Shown piece by piece: positions 28,925-40,122 of a stretch of DNA of 64,000 nt. A program made the translations under genes and the position numbers. The stretch comes from JAKAIY01 sp963809385. GTDB taxonomy: Bacteria > Chloroflexota > Ktedonobacteria > Ktedonobacterales > JADMIN01. The notes beneath the pieces were generated by a model that saw nothing but the letters and a program-made list of their open reading frames with translations, made no database searches and was not told the origin of the DNA. The DNA lies in NCBI GenBank assembly GCA_963809385.1, contig CAWEJL010000017.1:1-64000 (forward strand), in the 5' to 3' direction. How positions within the stretch are numbered: the stretch's first letter is position 1; each line of letters begins with the position of its first letter.

Positions 28925-31491
28925 GTGTCGTGTTCAACTGGTGGCTGCTCATTGAACTGGTGGGGTTGGCGGGCGCGCCACTGGCCGCCGCGGTTTTTCG
29001 CAACCTCCCCGACGCGGGTTGGTCGCTCTCCAAACCGCTGAGCCTGCTCGCGCTTGGCTGGCTGATCTGGATGCCACTCAGTCTCTTCCACGCGCTGCCC
29101 TTCAACGCCGCCTGGATCGTCGGGACATTCCTGGTCTTCGCGCTGGCGAACGTCGCGCTGCTGCGTGTTCGCTCCGTGCGCCGCGCGCTGACACGGCTGT
29201 TCCGCGAGTCGTGGCTCTACGCGCTCCTGACCGAGGCGCTCTTCGCGGGAGCCTTCGCCGCGATGCTCTGGGAGCGCTCGTTTACGCCAGAGGTGGTTTC
29301 CACTGAGAAATTCATGGATGTAGCGTTTCTGGCGGCTATCTGGCGCGCGCCGCATCTGCCGATACCCGACCCCTGGCTCAGCGGCTATAGCATCAACTAC
29401 TACTACTTTGGCCACTTTCTTATGGCGTCTACCTGCCAAGACGCTCGGCACCGTCCCAGCGGTCGCCTTCAATCTCGCCGTCGGTCTGACGTTCGCGCTG
29501 GCATTCGTCGCAATCTTCGGCGTGGCGACGAACATCGTCGCCAGCGTGCGGCGCTCGCCCAAGGCATCCAGCCTGCTCGCCGCGGCTCCAGCGGGAATGA
29601 TCGCCGCGCTGCTGACACTGGTAGCGGGCAACCTGGCAGGCGCTCAGGTCTGGCTGAAGCAGGCCCAGCAGGCGGCGAAGATTGATCCCGCGCTTGGCGG
29701 CAATCTCTGGGCATGGTGGACGCATCGCGATTTGTGGATGTCGTACGACTGGTGGTCGCCATCGCGCGTTCTGCCGAACACCATCAACGAATTCCCCGCC
29801 TTTAGCTTCGTGCTGGCCGACCTGCACGCGCATGTGCTGGCGCTGCCCTTCGCCGCGATGGCCATAGGGCTGACATTCAACCTGCTGCGCGCGCGTGGCC
29901 GTGGGGTACTGGCGTTCGGCGGGCGGCTCTGGCCACTGGGGATGCTCGCCGCCGCCGTCTCGCTTGGCGGACTGTATGTCATCAACGGCTGGGACCTCCC
30001 GACCTACCTCGGCATAGCGCTGCTGGCGCTGCTGATGCAACAGTGGCTCGCGCACGGGCGAGCGATCAGCCGCGAACTGCTCCTCAATGCGGGAACAGCG
30101 GCCGTGATACTGATCATCACTGGCCTTCCTCCTGTATGCCCCGTTTTATCTGGGATTCAGCTCACCCGCTCAGGGGATTGGCTTCGTTCGACCTTCCAAA
30201 GAGTCTTTGCCCGGCGACGTGTGGAGCATTTTCGCTCTCCAGGCGCTACTGGCCTTCACCTATCTCGCCACCAAACTTGGACCGCTCCTCCAACGGGACG
30301 CGCTCCCCGCGCTGGCTGAGATCTGGACGCCAGGATCGAGGAAGCGCATCGCGGAGCGCCTGAGCGTAGTCCCCGCGCCGCTGCTGGGCGCGCTTCCACT
30401 GGCGCTTCTGGCGGCGCTAACCATCAGAACCAATGGCGTCACCGAATGGACGCTCTTCTGGGCGGCGCTGATTGTGATCATCTGCTCGGCGCTTCTGCTC
30501 GTCGATATCACACGATCGAGCGTTGCGCCAGAGCGCAGCGGGATGATGGCGACGTTGCTCATCGGCTGCGCCGCTGGGCTGCTGATGATTTGCGAGGTAG
30601 TCTACCTCCGCGATGTCTTCGGCGGCGCGCTCTTCCGCATGAACAGCGTGTTCAAGTTCTACTACCAGGCCTGGCTGTTGCTGGGGATCGCGTCTGGGCC
30701 TCTGCTCGTTTGGCTGGGCAATGGCGCGCTTGGCGCGCTGCGAAGCGTGTCACCGCGCATCAATTCCGCCATATCGGTCTCTAAGCCAGCGATTGCGCGA
30801 CCGCTAACATGTTGGCTCTCGCTAACGGCCTGCAGAAAAGCCCCCGACAAACAGCAGGGAATGGAACACGGAGCCGACGCGCGCCGTCCCACCGATGTGG
30901 ACACGCGCTGTCTCTGGCATGAGCGCCATCGCTATGGAGCGTGGGGCTGATCACACTCCTGCTGGCGTCGGCGATTTACCCCATACAGGCTATCGCCGCG
31001 CGCACAGCGAATCTCTCCCTGTCCCATTCACTTGACGGCGCCGCGTTCATGGCCCAAGATTCCACAGATACCGGCGACGAGCCAGCCATCAACTGGCTGA
31101 ACGCGAATGTCTCAGGCGAGGCGGTAATTGTGGAAGCCGCGACAATACAATGAGTACACCCATCTAGGGCGGGTCTCGGCGTTTACCGGCTTACCAACGC
31201 TCATCGGCTGGGGCGGTCACGAGACGCAATGGCGCTTCAACTGGCTTCAACAGCCCCAGAACGCGAGCGTCATCGACCAGCGAATCGATGACGTCACCCA
31301 GATATACACCAATCCCGATAGCGGAGCCGTCATGTCGCTGTTGCGGCGATACCATGTCAATTACGTCTATGTTGGACAGGCGGAGCGACAGCGCTACCCA
31401 ACCGCGAATCTCGGACGGTTCGCGAGTTTTCTGCGCGTGATCTATCACGATTCCGAATGTGACGATCTACGCCGTTCCACCCGTTCAGTAG
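28921..31491 (+). CDS. Second DUF2298 (YYY) membrane protein, at least five frame breaks
   Basis: The start overlaps the preceding stop (ATGA). Reading across frames gives one DUF2298 protein of about 855 residues: YSINYYYFGHFLMAS (break near 29430), AKTLGTVPAVAFN, LPNTINEFPAFSFVLADLHAHV, INGWDLPTYLGIALL (break near 30125), FLLYAPFYLGFSSPAQGIGF, RMNSVFKFYYQAW (break near 30920), GLITLLLASAIYPIQAI, INWLNANVSGEAVIVE (break near 31135), YNEYTHLGRVSAFTGLP, and after a break near 31455 the end IYAVPPVQ with stop at 31489-31491. It parallels the DUF2298 half of the preceding protein, so the two are paralogues. Either sequencing indels or a decayed gene. Confidence 0.72.
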
Positions 31492-31525
31492 CATACGCGC
31501 AAGCATCAGCGATGAGGAGCAATCC

Positions 31526-34073
31526 ATGAGCGCACAGCGAGCATACCGGCGCCAGAAGAAATCGGCGGCGCGGCGGAGCGCAACCGTCTCGCCAGGGGCC
31601 GCGCTCGCGCTCGCTCCGGAGCAGCCATTCGCTATTCAGGCGCCTGATACGGAAACGTCAGCGTCTCCCAGCGCGCGAGGCGTGCGGATCGAAGGCGCCA
31701 GCGAGCGCCAGACTGCGCGGGCTCGCGAGCCAGGTGGGCGCATGGCTACGCGCACGTACCTGGGAACAATGGGCATGGGTAGCCATACTGGCGCTCGCGA
31801 CCATTCTCCGCTTCTGGGACCTCGGCGCGAAGGCGCTCCACCACGACGAGAGCATGCACGCCTTCTACTCGCTGCTCTTCGCTCGCGACCCTTCCAGCTA
31901 CGCGTATAATCCGCTGCTGCATGGCCCGTTCCAGTTCCACGCTGAAGGCGTCATGTTCATGTTGATTATGGCGGCGCAGGCGCTCTTCCATGTGGGCGGA
32001 CCAGGGAACCAGCCCTGGATCAACGACGCCACCGCGCGCATTGTCCCAGCGCTCTTTGGGGTGGGCATCGTCGCGCTGCCGCTCGGCCTGCGGCGTGAGC
32101 TGACCCGCGTTGGCGCGCTGATCGCCTCGCTGCTGCTGGCGGTTTCACCATCCTTCGTCTACTTCTCCCGCTTCCTCCGTGAGGATATCTACTTCAATTT
32201 CTTTATGTTCGCGATGGTCGTTTGCGCTGTGCGCTTCGCGACCTCACGCCGGATGATCTGGCTGTCGCTGACCGCCGCAGCCACCATCCTCGCGTACGCC
32301 ACTTTCGAAGGCATTTTCCTGACGCTGCTCATCTTCGCCGTCCTTCCTGGCCATCGCCATGGTCTGGGAGATCGCCGTTAGCGTCTCACGCCGCTTCGCG
32401 CTGACGCTGCCAGATTCGCAAAAGCTGCTGCTGACGCGGGCGATCTTGCTGGTGATACTCGCTGGTCTAGGCGCGATAGGCGCGGTCTGGGCGTTGACGG
32501 ACAATGCGCTCGCTCAGCTCCTTTATCACGACGCATCCCACGCAGGCCGACCTTCAGGTCGCCCATGCTCGAGACAGCGGACGGTCACCGTCCTGCTCTA
32601 CCTCAGTATCGCGATCGCCCTGGTGAGTCATCATCGCGCTCGTCTGGCAGATCGCGCGCGACAATTCAGCCTACGCGCGCGCCGAACGGCTCGATGCGCT
32701 CGCCGAGACGCATGCTGACGATGAAGACGATATCGCCCGCTACGTGGAGGATATGCCGCCTAGCCGGTGGGAGCGGGCCGAGGCGGTTCTTGGCGCTCCA
32801 GGACGCTTCGCCGCTCGTCTGCGTGAGAGGCTGGACGAGGAGCGCAGCCGCTCTTGCGCCTGCTGCTCGGCGTCTCGTGGGCGCAATGGTTCGTCGCGTT
32901 CGTCACCGGCTGGCTCCTCTTCGTCGCGCTGTACTGGGAGTCGCCAGGCGCGGGGCGCACCCTCGGCCAGGGCTTCGAAGAGGGCATTGGCCATGGCGTC
33001 TGGCAAGGCCTGTATTACTGGCTCCAGCAGCAGGATGTCGCGCGTGGCGCTCAGCCGGTGTATTACTATTTCCTGCTGATTCCGCTCTACGAACAGCTTG
33101 CGGTTGTCATGGGGCTGGCGGGAGTAGTCTACTCCCTCTTCCGCCCCACGCGCTTCCGTCTCTTCCTCGTCTGGTGGTTCATCGGCTCGTTGGGCATCTA
33201 TAGCTGGGCGGGTGAGAAGATGCCCTGGCTCAGCATCCACATCCTGCTGTCGCTGATGTTGCTCGCCGCCATCGCCATCAACCGCGCGATCGAGGGTGTG
33301 CGAAGACTTTGTCGGCGCGCTACGCGACGGCATGCCCTACCGCGAGGCGCTCACCTGGCGCACAGGTGGCGCCCTGGCGAGCGTGGCGCTCTCCGCGCTG
33401 CTGCTTGTCCCCATGGTCCATAGCATGTATCTGCTCGACCTATCAAGACCCTTCCAACGGTCCGCTGGAGATGATGGTCTACGTCCAGACGACGCAAGAC
33501 GTGGACACTGTCATGGCAAAGATCACGACAGCGGACCAGCATCTCTACGACGGCAAGCATCAGCTGAAGATCGTCGTTGGGCAGGGCGAGGAGTGGCCGA
33601 TGTACTGGTATCTGCGCGATTATTGGCTCGACCCGCATCCCAGCTCCTACGTCACCTGGGATCCGCAGAGCGTCAACGGCTCGAACCCATTCTCGAACAT
33701 GAACCCGGACGCGCTGATCTTGTATCCAGGCACGCAGGTGCAGCAGTTCTTCCAGGCGCATCCTACCGGCTACCACATGAAAGAATATGTGCTGCGCTCG
33801 TGGTTTGACGAGTCCTACAAACCACAATTGCCGTGCCTCCAGAAACCTGGCCAGAAGTGCGCTTCTAACATTGACTACGCCTTCTACGGGCAGGGACCCG
33901 GCCGTGGCTCAGCTATGGATCCAACGCCGCCACCAAACGCCTCTTTCAATCTGGGCAAGGCGTCTTCACGCTTGTGGAACTGGCTGTGGTTCCGTAAACC
34001 GCTTGGCTCGACCACCGGCCCGTACTATGATTTCGTCTTCATCGTGCGCGACAGCGCGGGCGTCAAACCGTAG
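31526..34073 (+). CDS. TIGR03663-type membrane glycosyltransferase, several frame breaks
   Basis: A basic N-terminus (MSAQRAYRRQKKSAARRS) starts at 31526. After a break near 31720 the TIGR03663 hallmark appears: LRFWDLGAKALHHDESMHAFYS, then YNPLLHGPFQFHAEGVMFM and LAVSPSFVYFSRFLREDIYF. Further pieces in changing frames are AIAMVWEIAVSVSRRF (near 32350), WAQWFVAFVTGWLLFVALYW (32.9 kb), GEKMPWLSIHILLSLMLLA (33.2 kb) and a soluble C-terminal domain (YVQTTQDVDTVMAKI to VIVRDSAGVKP-like end at 34073). Members have HDES-like acidic loops like Dol-P-sugar transferases. TIGR03663 and DUF2298 proteins commonly occur together, as here. Confidence 0.75.
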
Positions 34074-34158
34074 CGCGCCGCTGAAACATTCTCCCGCCGA
34101 ATAGCGTCCTTCCTGTGAAGTGTGGCGCGACGCCCACGGAAAAATCGAAGGAGACGGG

Positions 34159-35392
34159 ATGATGGCAGGTGTTCGGCGGGTCGCGAAGAGGAAAGAACGC
34201 ATGCGCCGCCACGCTCAGGCGCTGGCGGCATTGACACTGGCGGCCTGCGGGCGTAGCCAGGCGTTTATGTCGTCTACGCAGACAGCGTTGTCCTCGCCGC
34301 CTGCCGTCCAGGCGGCGGCTCCGCTCAAGTGGATCACGGGAACACTGCCTCCCAATCTCGGCGCAAGCGTCAACGCCTTGAGTGCGCTAGCGCTTTCACA
34401 GAGCGATGGCGCGGTCGCGTATAGCTGCGAAATACCCGCGAACGCCGCGGTGACGGGCGCGCCGATCTGGGTGACTCGTGACCGAGCGGTCACCTGGAAT
34501 TCAGCGGGGCGGGTCTTCCCGGAGGAAACCATAACCAGGTGCAATGTCATCGTGGACTCGACTGACTCCAACACGGCGGTCGTCATCACCTATCACGCCG
34601 TCAACGATGGTTGCATGGCCTGCTCTAATGGCGACTACAAGCGTTTCGTCACGACAAATGGCGGCAAGACCTGGAGCGCGCTTGCCGGCGTGGATGATCT
34701 CATCCAGCGCTTGGCGACCTATCGTGGCTTGACCTATGCGCTCTTCTCACCGCATCCCGCTGACCTCGCGGCGCTCAAGACTGAGTTTGTCGTCAGCGAG
34801 GACGGGATGCGAACCTGGATACCGGCAGATCGGGGACTGGTGGCGAATACCAACGATCCCTATAATTCGCGCTACGTGACCGCGTTCTGGCTGAATAGCG
34901 CGACGGGGAGCATTCTGGCGCAGACCCAAACCAACTTCATCTTCTCAACTCAGTTTGACGAGAGCGACGACGGAGGGGCAAGCTGGCGGCGGATTACCAC
35001 CCCACAGGCGGACAATTATCTTTGTAGCTCCTGCGATTGGCTCCGACTGGCGCGTCTGCGGCGACCATACAAGCTCCGGGACGGGGATTCCCGGCCCAAT
35101 CAATCTGCTGACCTGTACTTTCGACAGTGGGCGGACCTGGGTTGGCGAGGGATCGCCATCCGATAATGCGGTCTACGGGCTGGCAGCGGACGGCAGCGCG
35201 CTCGTCATCGCCGGCGGCGAGGCTGAGCGCCTGGCCCCCCGCGCTCTCGCCCCCGACGAACTGGGGCCACTTCCTAATCGCTTGACGGCTGCGCTCGATT
35301 ATTCAGGCGGCGCGAGTGATGGCGTAATCTGGCTCTACACCATGACAAACTCCGGTGAGTTAGCAGCGGTGTATACCGCCAGCTATGAATAG
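34159..35392 (+). CDS. Lipoprotein with Asp-box (sialidase/BNR-like) repeats, one frame break
   Basis: AAGGAGA precedes ATG 34159. After a basic stretch, ALAALTLAACGRS is a lipobox signal. The mature part carries repeated Asp-box-like motifs (TTNGGKTWSAL, SDDGGASWRRI, TFDSGRTWVGEG, plus weaker SEDGMRTWIP and TRDRAVTWNS), which suggests a beta-propeller of the BNR/sialidase or photosystem-assembly Ycf48 shape. The frame changes near 35010-35030. Catalytic sialidase residues are not visible, so it may be a binding protein. It follows the glycosyltransferase genes and overlaps the next lipoprotein gene. Confidence 0.65.
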
Positions 35393-36056
35393 GAGTAGCG
35401 AAGAATACGTGGTGGGATATACCGTGCGCGTCGCGAGCCGTTCGAGCCATCCAGTTTGGCGCTGGCCTTCGCTCTGGATGGCGCTGCTCCTGGCCTTATC
35501 GCTCTTTGTAAGCGCTTGTACATCGGGCGGAACAGGCACATCTAGCGCATATGCGCCGCATGCGACCGCGAGCGCGCCATTCACCCCCATCGCCCCAGGC
35601 TGGCGGCTCTACACTGACCCCAAATACGGATTCTCGATCCAGTATCCGCCGGGCGCTATCCTCGAGACGCCAGATCCAGCGGGATCGTTCGCCTATGCTG
35701 GCTGGCGCCTTCCCAGCGCGGAGGACGCCACTGGAGGCGCGACACTGCTCATGACGGTCACGACACAGCCTGGCGCCAGCCTCTGCGCGGAGATAGCGCA
35801 TGGCGCCCCGGTAACAGTTGGCGCGAACATCACGGCACGCCAGTTTGACAACCTCACAACCCCACCGCCCGTGGGCGCTTTCCAGCCCCTTCAACTCTCG
35901 CTTCTGCTCACCAGTAGCGGCCTATTCACCATCATCACGCTCAGCGGGAACCCGCCCGCAAGCACGTTTCTTCATCGCTGGGAAACCGTCTGGCATGATA
36001 CATTGGCATCGTACAGTTCCGGCCATGGCCCGGCGAACGCCCATCCCTGCGCCTGA
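35385..36056 (+). CDS. Putative lipoprotein of unknown function
   Basis: A 223-residue protein with an N-terminal hydrophobic segment ending in LFVSACTSG, a good lipobox. A Thr/Ser/Ala linker follows, then WRLYTDPKYGFSIQYPPGA, a motif seen in PsbP-like extracytoplasmic domains (GFSIxYP). No catalytic residues stand out. The frame opens eight bases before the stop of the previous gene, suggesting coupling; no clear ribosome-binding site is seen, so an internal start before the signal is possible. Confidence 0.65.
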   Translation: MNRSSEEYVVGYTVRVASRSSHPVWRWPSLWMALLLALSLFVSACTSGGTGTSSAYAPHATASAPFTPIAPGWRLYTDPKYGFSIQYPPGAILETPDPAGSFAYAGWRLPSAEDATGGATLLMTVTTQPGASLCAEIAHGAPVTVGANITARQFDNLTTPPPVGAFQPLQLSLLLTSSGLFTIITLSGNPPASTFLHRWETVWHDTLASYSSGHGPANAHPCA

Positions 36057-36165
36057 CGCCTTTCCATCTGTCGCGCCGTGAGATACGCCAGCCGCACGGC
36101 GTACTCTTCGGTGAACATAGCGTCACCTTGGCGCACGAACTCAGGTTCAGGATGAGGGCCACGTT

Positions 36166-37383
36166 ATGAACGGAAAGCGCCAGCCAGCCAGCGCCACATC
36201 CTCCTCGCAGAGGCGCGTCTCACACATGAGACGGCGCGTGAAGCTGGCGGCACGCGCCCTGCTCGCCATTTTCGCGATTGCCTGCCTCACAGTGGCGTTT
36301 AGCCCCATCGGGCGCGCAACCACGCGGGCGGCCTTCCTCCTCCCCGCGCTCATCACAGGAGAGGAACCGGGCGCGTTCTATACGCTCGGTGAGCCAATCA
36401 GCCACACCAGCCAGGTGATCGCCTCTCGGGATGGCCCAGTCTATCTCGACATCTACTCCCCCACCTCACCCGCGCCAATGATTCCCGGCGTGCGCGAAGG
36501 ACTGGTCGTGATTCCCGGTGTCGGTGACAATCGCACCGTTCCGCAGCTTACCAACCTGATGCAGTCGCTCGCGCGCTCTGGGGTCGTAGCGGTGGAGATG
36601 ACCACCAACACCCTTATTGACTATGATCTTGCGCAGACCACCATTGACGCCGCCGTTGAGGCAACGCTATATACCCAGCGGCTTCCTGGCGTGGAAGCAA
36701 ACCGTGTCGGCCTGATTGGGTTCAGCGCGGGCGGCGCACTCGCCTGTATCGCTGCCGCCGACCCTCGCATCCGCGACTCACTCGCGTTCGTCACCAGCTT
36801 TGGCGGCTACTACAACGCGAAAACACTGCTGACCGATATAGGCCGCCGCGCGCTCACCGCTAACGGGCAGGTGACTCCATGGCCCGTCAATGGTGTGCCC
36901 GTACAGACGCTGGCGAACGTCATCGGCGACGCGCTGCCTGGCGGTGATGCGGCGTTGCTGCGCTCTGGATATAACGCAGATGGCATAACGCTCGCGCCCA
37001 GCGATGTCGCCAAACTCTCGCCACCAGGCCAGGCAGCCTACCACCTGCTCGCTGGCGATCAGCCAGACCGGGTGACAGCCAATCTCGCGGCCTTGCCCTC
37101 ATCGCTCCAATCCCTGCTCACCAGTCTCTCACCTAGCTCAGCTATCGCTGGCTTGCGCGCGCCCGTCTACCTGCTTCACGATCGCAGCGACCTTTACGTT
37201 CCGTATACGGAATCGCGCGCCTTCGACGCCGCACTCACGCGCGCCGGCCATCCACATAGTTTCGCCGAGTTCAGCATATTTCAGCATGTTGAGGTGAAAT
37301 CAGGGCTGGGGTTTGGACAGCTTGCGCAGGACGGCTGGTCGCTGTTCCAGATCCTCATCCGCGTCATGGAGCCGGGCGCATGA
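36166..37383 (+). CDS. Membrane-anchored alpha/beta hydrolase
   Basis: A 405-residue protein. A basic N-terminus and one hydrophobic segment (ALLAIFAIACLTVAF, about 30-45) anchor it. The alpha/beta-hydrolase core follows: nucleophile elbow GFSAGG (about 185-190), the acid in LLHDRSDLYVPY and the His in FQHVEV near the C-terminus. Likely an esterase or peptidase of dienelactone-hydrolase type acting outside the cell; the substrate is unknown. GAGGG lies seven bases before the ATG. The following small membrane gene begins 31 bp after its stop. Confidence 0.78.
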   Translation: MNGKRQPASATSSSQRRVSHMRRRVKLAARALLAIFAIACLTVAFSPIGRATTRAAFLLPALITGEEPGAFYTLGEPISHTSQVIASRDGPVYLDIYSPTSPAPMIPGVREGLVVIPGVGDNRTVPQLTNLMQSLARSGVVAVEMTTNTLIDYDLAQTTIDAAVEATLYTQRLPGVEANRVGLIGFSAGGALACIAAADPRIRDSLAFVTSFGGYYNAKTLLTDIGRRALTANGQVTPWPVNGVPVQTLANVIGDALPGGDAALLRSGYNADGITLAPSDVAKLSPPGQAAYHLLAGDQPDRVTANLAALPSSLQSLLTSLSPSSAIAGLRAPVYLLHDRSDLYVPYTESRAFDAALTRAGHPHSFAEFSIFQHVEVKSGLGFGQLAQDGWSLFQILIRVMEPGA

Positions 37384-37414
37384 AGCGATGTACCTTACGG
37401 ATATGGAGCCGCTA

Positions 37415-37729
37415 ATGCCTCAGATTACATTCGTCTGGGCGGCGCTTGGACTGCTCATAGGCCTATTCGCCAGGCTCGCGGGCGCGCGCTCGGCCTATCC
37501 GCGTGGCGTGGGTCGCTGGGCCTCCCTCGCCCGTTGGGCGCTGTCACCCACCGCCGTCGCACTCGCCACCACTGCTGGTGGATGGCTTGCGTCGCTCGTA
37601 GTTGGCAGACTGGCCGCAACCGCCGCCGCGCTGGGAGTCGCGGCGGTGATCGCGCTTCTGATTGCGCTGCAGCCGCAACGGGGCGCGGCGTCCGGAACTC
37701 CCGTGACACACGACGCCCCCACTCCATAA
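37415..37729 (+). CDS. Small three-TM membrane protein
   Basis: The start at ATG 37415 has GGAG six bases upstream (37388 and 37403 are in-frame alternatives). The 104-residue product has three hydrophobic segments: WAALGLLIGLFARLAG, LSPTAVALATTAGGWLASLV and AATAAALGVAAVIALLIAL. The G-L-L-I-G-x2-A-R-L pattern recalls transglycosylase-associated (GlsB/YeaQ) membrane proteins, but the match is weak. It is probably cotranscribed with the upstream hydrolase. Confidence 0.6.
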   Translation: MPQITFVWAALGLLIGLFARLAGARSAYPRGVGRWASLARWALSPTAVALATTAGGWLASLVVGRLAATAAALGVAAVIALLIALQPQRGAASGTPVTHDAPTP

Positions 37730-37765
37730 CGAAGCGGGGGCGAAAGCAAGATGCCCAGGACGCCG

Positions 37766-38068
37766 CTACTCGGCGGGGCTAGTCCTCTTAGTGGCGTGGG
37801 CGTGATTACTTTGCCCGCCCTTCTTGCCGATGGTCGCGTAGAAGGCTGAGCCGCGACGTTTCTTCGTCGTCTCCCCGCCTTTGCGGCCGATCTCGGTGTA
37901 GAACTCGGAGCCATGCTGGCGGCGCACAGTGTCACCGCCTTTTTTCCCTATGCGTGCGAAGAACTCGGCCCCATACTTCTCGCGCACCGCGCGACCTCCA
38001 CGCCGCGCCTCCTCAGTGCCGGCGACAGGACCTCGCTTGCGACCTGGTCGTTCGGGACGTTCCGCCAT
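37766..38068 (-). CDS. KGG-repeat stress protein (GsiB/con-10-like)
   Basis: AAGGAG seven bases before ATG 38068 fixes the start; the frame is open upstream to 38242. The 100-residue, strongly basic, hydrophilic protein contains three tandem units of about 20 residues, each with the KGG core: AEFFARIGKKGGDTVRRQH, SEFYTEIGRKGGETTKKRR and SAFYATIGKKGGQSNH, preceded by a GTEEARRGGRAVREKYG half unit. These are KGG-motif general stress proteins, linked to desiccation or starvation. It is on the opposite strand to its neighbours. Confidence 0.85.
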   Translation of the reverse strand: MAERPERPGRKRGPVAGTEEARRGGRAVREKYGAEFFARIGKKGGDTVRRQHGSEFYTEIGRKGGETTKKRRGSAFYATIGKKGGQSNHAHATKRTSPAE

Positions 38069-38382
38069 GGTCTCGCTCCTTCCGGCGCCTTCGCGCCGCA
38101 CTCGCCCTTGTCTCATTCGCGGGAATCGCGCTGCACGCCGCTCATCACACTCCGCAAAGAACGAAGCGAGGGGCCCGCATCGCCAATAAGACGGATGACA
38201 CCCCGCCTGGGTTACATAATAGCGGCTGCCCTCTGGCTCCATTGGGGGCTCACCTGATAGCCTGATGACCCCATGACTACAAGGCCACCGTCCGCCAGGC
38301 GCGTGATATACTGACCCCCGCCTGCTAGCGTTGCTGGCCGCGCCACCCGGCGCGGGCCATCAGAGATCGGGAGCGGCATCCA

Positions 38383-40122
38383 TTGGCTGGGATACCAACT
38401 CGGATCATCTTCACTGATCCACACACCCTTCTCGACGGCGAAAGCGCCAGCGCGCTACCGCCCGCCAGTCCCCAATGGTACGCGCTGGCCATTCGCTCCC
38501 AATCACTGCGCCAGACCGCTTCATTCGACCGTCTCCTGGCTCCACAGGCGCTCTACGAACGCCTACGCCCGCATCCCTATCAGCTCCGCGTGGTTGAGCA
38601 GGCGCTGCGTGAGAAAGCGCCCGCTGTGATCCTCGCCGACGAGGTCGGCCTAGGGAAAACCGTTGAGGCGGGCCTTATTTTCAAGGAGTTGGCGCTGCGC
38701 GGCGTCGTGCGCTCAGCCCTTATCCTGACGCCCAAGGCGCTCCTCTCGCAATGGCAGAACGAATTAGCAGAGCGCTTTGACGAAGACTTTGTACTCACTG
38801 ACGAGAAGCGGTTTCGGGGTTTTGAGCGTGAAGAGCATGTCATCTGTTCCCTCCCGCAGTTTGTGCGCTCCTTTGACCAAATCGCCTCACGCACATGGGA
38901 CATGCTCATCGTGGATGAGGCGCATCTGCTCGCCAACACCCAGTCCAAGCGCCGCCAGCGTGTGGGCGAGTTGCGCGCGCGCTGGCGGCTGCTGCTCACC
39001 GCCACGCCAGTCTCCAACAAACTCACCGACCTCTACAGCCTGATTGACCTGGTGGCGCCGGGCAAGCTCGGCTCGCAGCGCGAATTTGAAGCCGAGTACG
39101 TCGCCGACCAGGGTACCGCCCGCACACTGCGCCCTGACCGCGCGCCACAGCTCCGCGCCATCACCCGCGAAGTTATGTGCCGGACGCGCCGCGCTGATAC
39201 AGACATCGCGTTCGCTGGCCGCGTCGTGGACACACGCTCTATTCCCGCTACCCCCGACGAGGATGCGCTGATCGCCGATGTCACCGATTACCTTCGCCGC
39301 CTCTACCGCCGCGCTCCTACCACCCGGCTCAATCGGGGAGCAGTCATTCGCGAGATTATGGCGCTGCAGCAATCCCTCAGCAGCAGCCCGCGCGCTATCG
39401 AGGCCTCGTTGCGCCGCCGCGCCGAGCAGCACAGCGACGAAGCGGTCACCTTGCTGGCGCTCGCCGATCGTTGCGTCGGCGTTGAAAGCGCAAAGGAGCG
39501 GTTGCTCCTTGAGACGCTGGCAGAGATTCCAGACGAGCCGGCGCTCATCTTCACGCTCCGACTCGACACCGCCAGCCATTTGCGCGCGGTCATTCGCGCG
39601 CGCGGCCGCACGGCAGAATGCTACGTTGGCGCGCTCTCACGCGCTGAGCGCGAAACGATGGTCGCGCGCTTCAACGCCGGTGAGCTAAGCGCACTGATCG
39701 CTACTGACGCCGGAGCTGAGGGATTGAACCTTCAGCAGCGCTGCCACGTCGTCTTCAATTATGATCTGCACTGGAACCCGATGCGTATCGAGCAGCGCAT
39801 TGGCCGCGTACACCGCCTCGGCCAAACACGCGATGTATCGGTCTTCAATTTCGCCCTGCGGGACAGCGTGGATGATTACGTGCTCCGCCTGCTCTATCAG
39901 AAAATCAACCTGTTTACGATGACCGTTGGCGCGCTCGAGACCGTGCTGGCCGAAGCCCAGGAGGGCGAGATAGACCTCGAAGAGCGTGTCCTGGAGATCC
40001 TGCTCAGGAGCGAAAGCGGCGAAGAGGTGCGTCAGCAAGTGGAATCGTTGGGCTCCGAACTGCTCGTCGCCATGAGCCGTCAGCGCGCGGCGGAGACGCT
40101 CACACTGGAGGCGCTCGGATGA
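38383..40122 (+). CDS. RapA/SNF2-type DNA-dependent ATPase (helicase superfamily 2)
   Basis: A 579-residue SWI2/SNF2 ATPase, compact compared with RapA (about 970 residues). Visible motifs are Q-like HPYQLRVVEQAL, Walker A ADEVGLGKT (K92), Ia LILTPKALLSQWQNEL, II VDEAH, III LLLTATPVSN, V TDAGAEGLNLQ and VI QRIGRVHRLGQ. This is the HepA/RapA class, which remodels protein-DNA complexes. The start is TTG 38383 with GGGAG nine bases upstream. Its stop overlaps the ATG of the zinc-repeat gene (ATGA at 40119). Nothing in the 140 bases upstream was recognised. Confidence 0.88.
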   Translation: MAGIPTRIIFTDPHTLLDGESASALPPASPQWYALAIRSQSLRQTASFDRLLAPQALYERLRPHPYQLRVVEQALREKAPAVILADEVGLGKTVEAGLIFKELALRGVVRSALILTPKALLSQWQNELAERFDEDFVLTDEKRFRGFEREEHVICSLPQFVRSFDQIASRTWDMLIVDEAHLLANTQSKRRQRVGELRARWRLLLTATPVSNKLTDLYSLIDLVAPGKLGSQREFEAEYVADQGTARTLRPDRAPQLRAITREVMCRTRRADTDIAFAGRVVDTRSIPATPDEDALIADVTDYLRRLYRRAPTTRLNRGAVIREIMALQQSLSSSPRAIEASLRRRAEQHSDEAVTLLALADRCVGVESAKERLLLETLAEIPDEPALIFTLRLDTASHLRAVIRARGRTAECYVGALSRAERETMVARFNAGELSALIATDAGAEGLNLQQRCHVVFNYDLHWNPMRIEQRIGRVHRLGQTRDVSVFNFALRDSVDDYVLRLLYQKINLFTMTVGALETVLAEAQEGEIDLEERVLEILLRSESGEEVRQQVESLGSELLVAMSRQRAAETLTLEALG

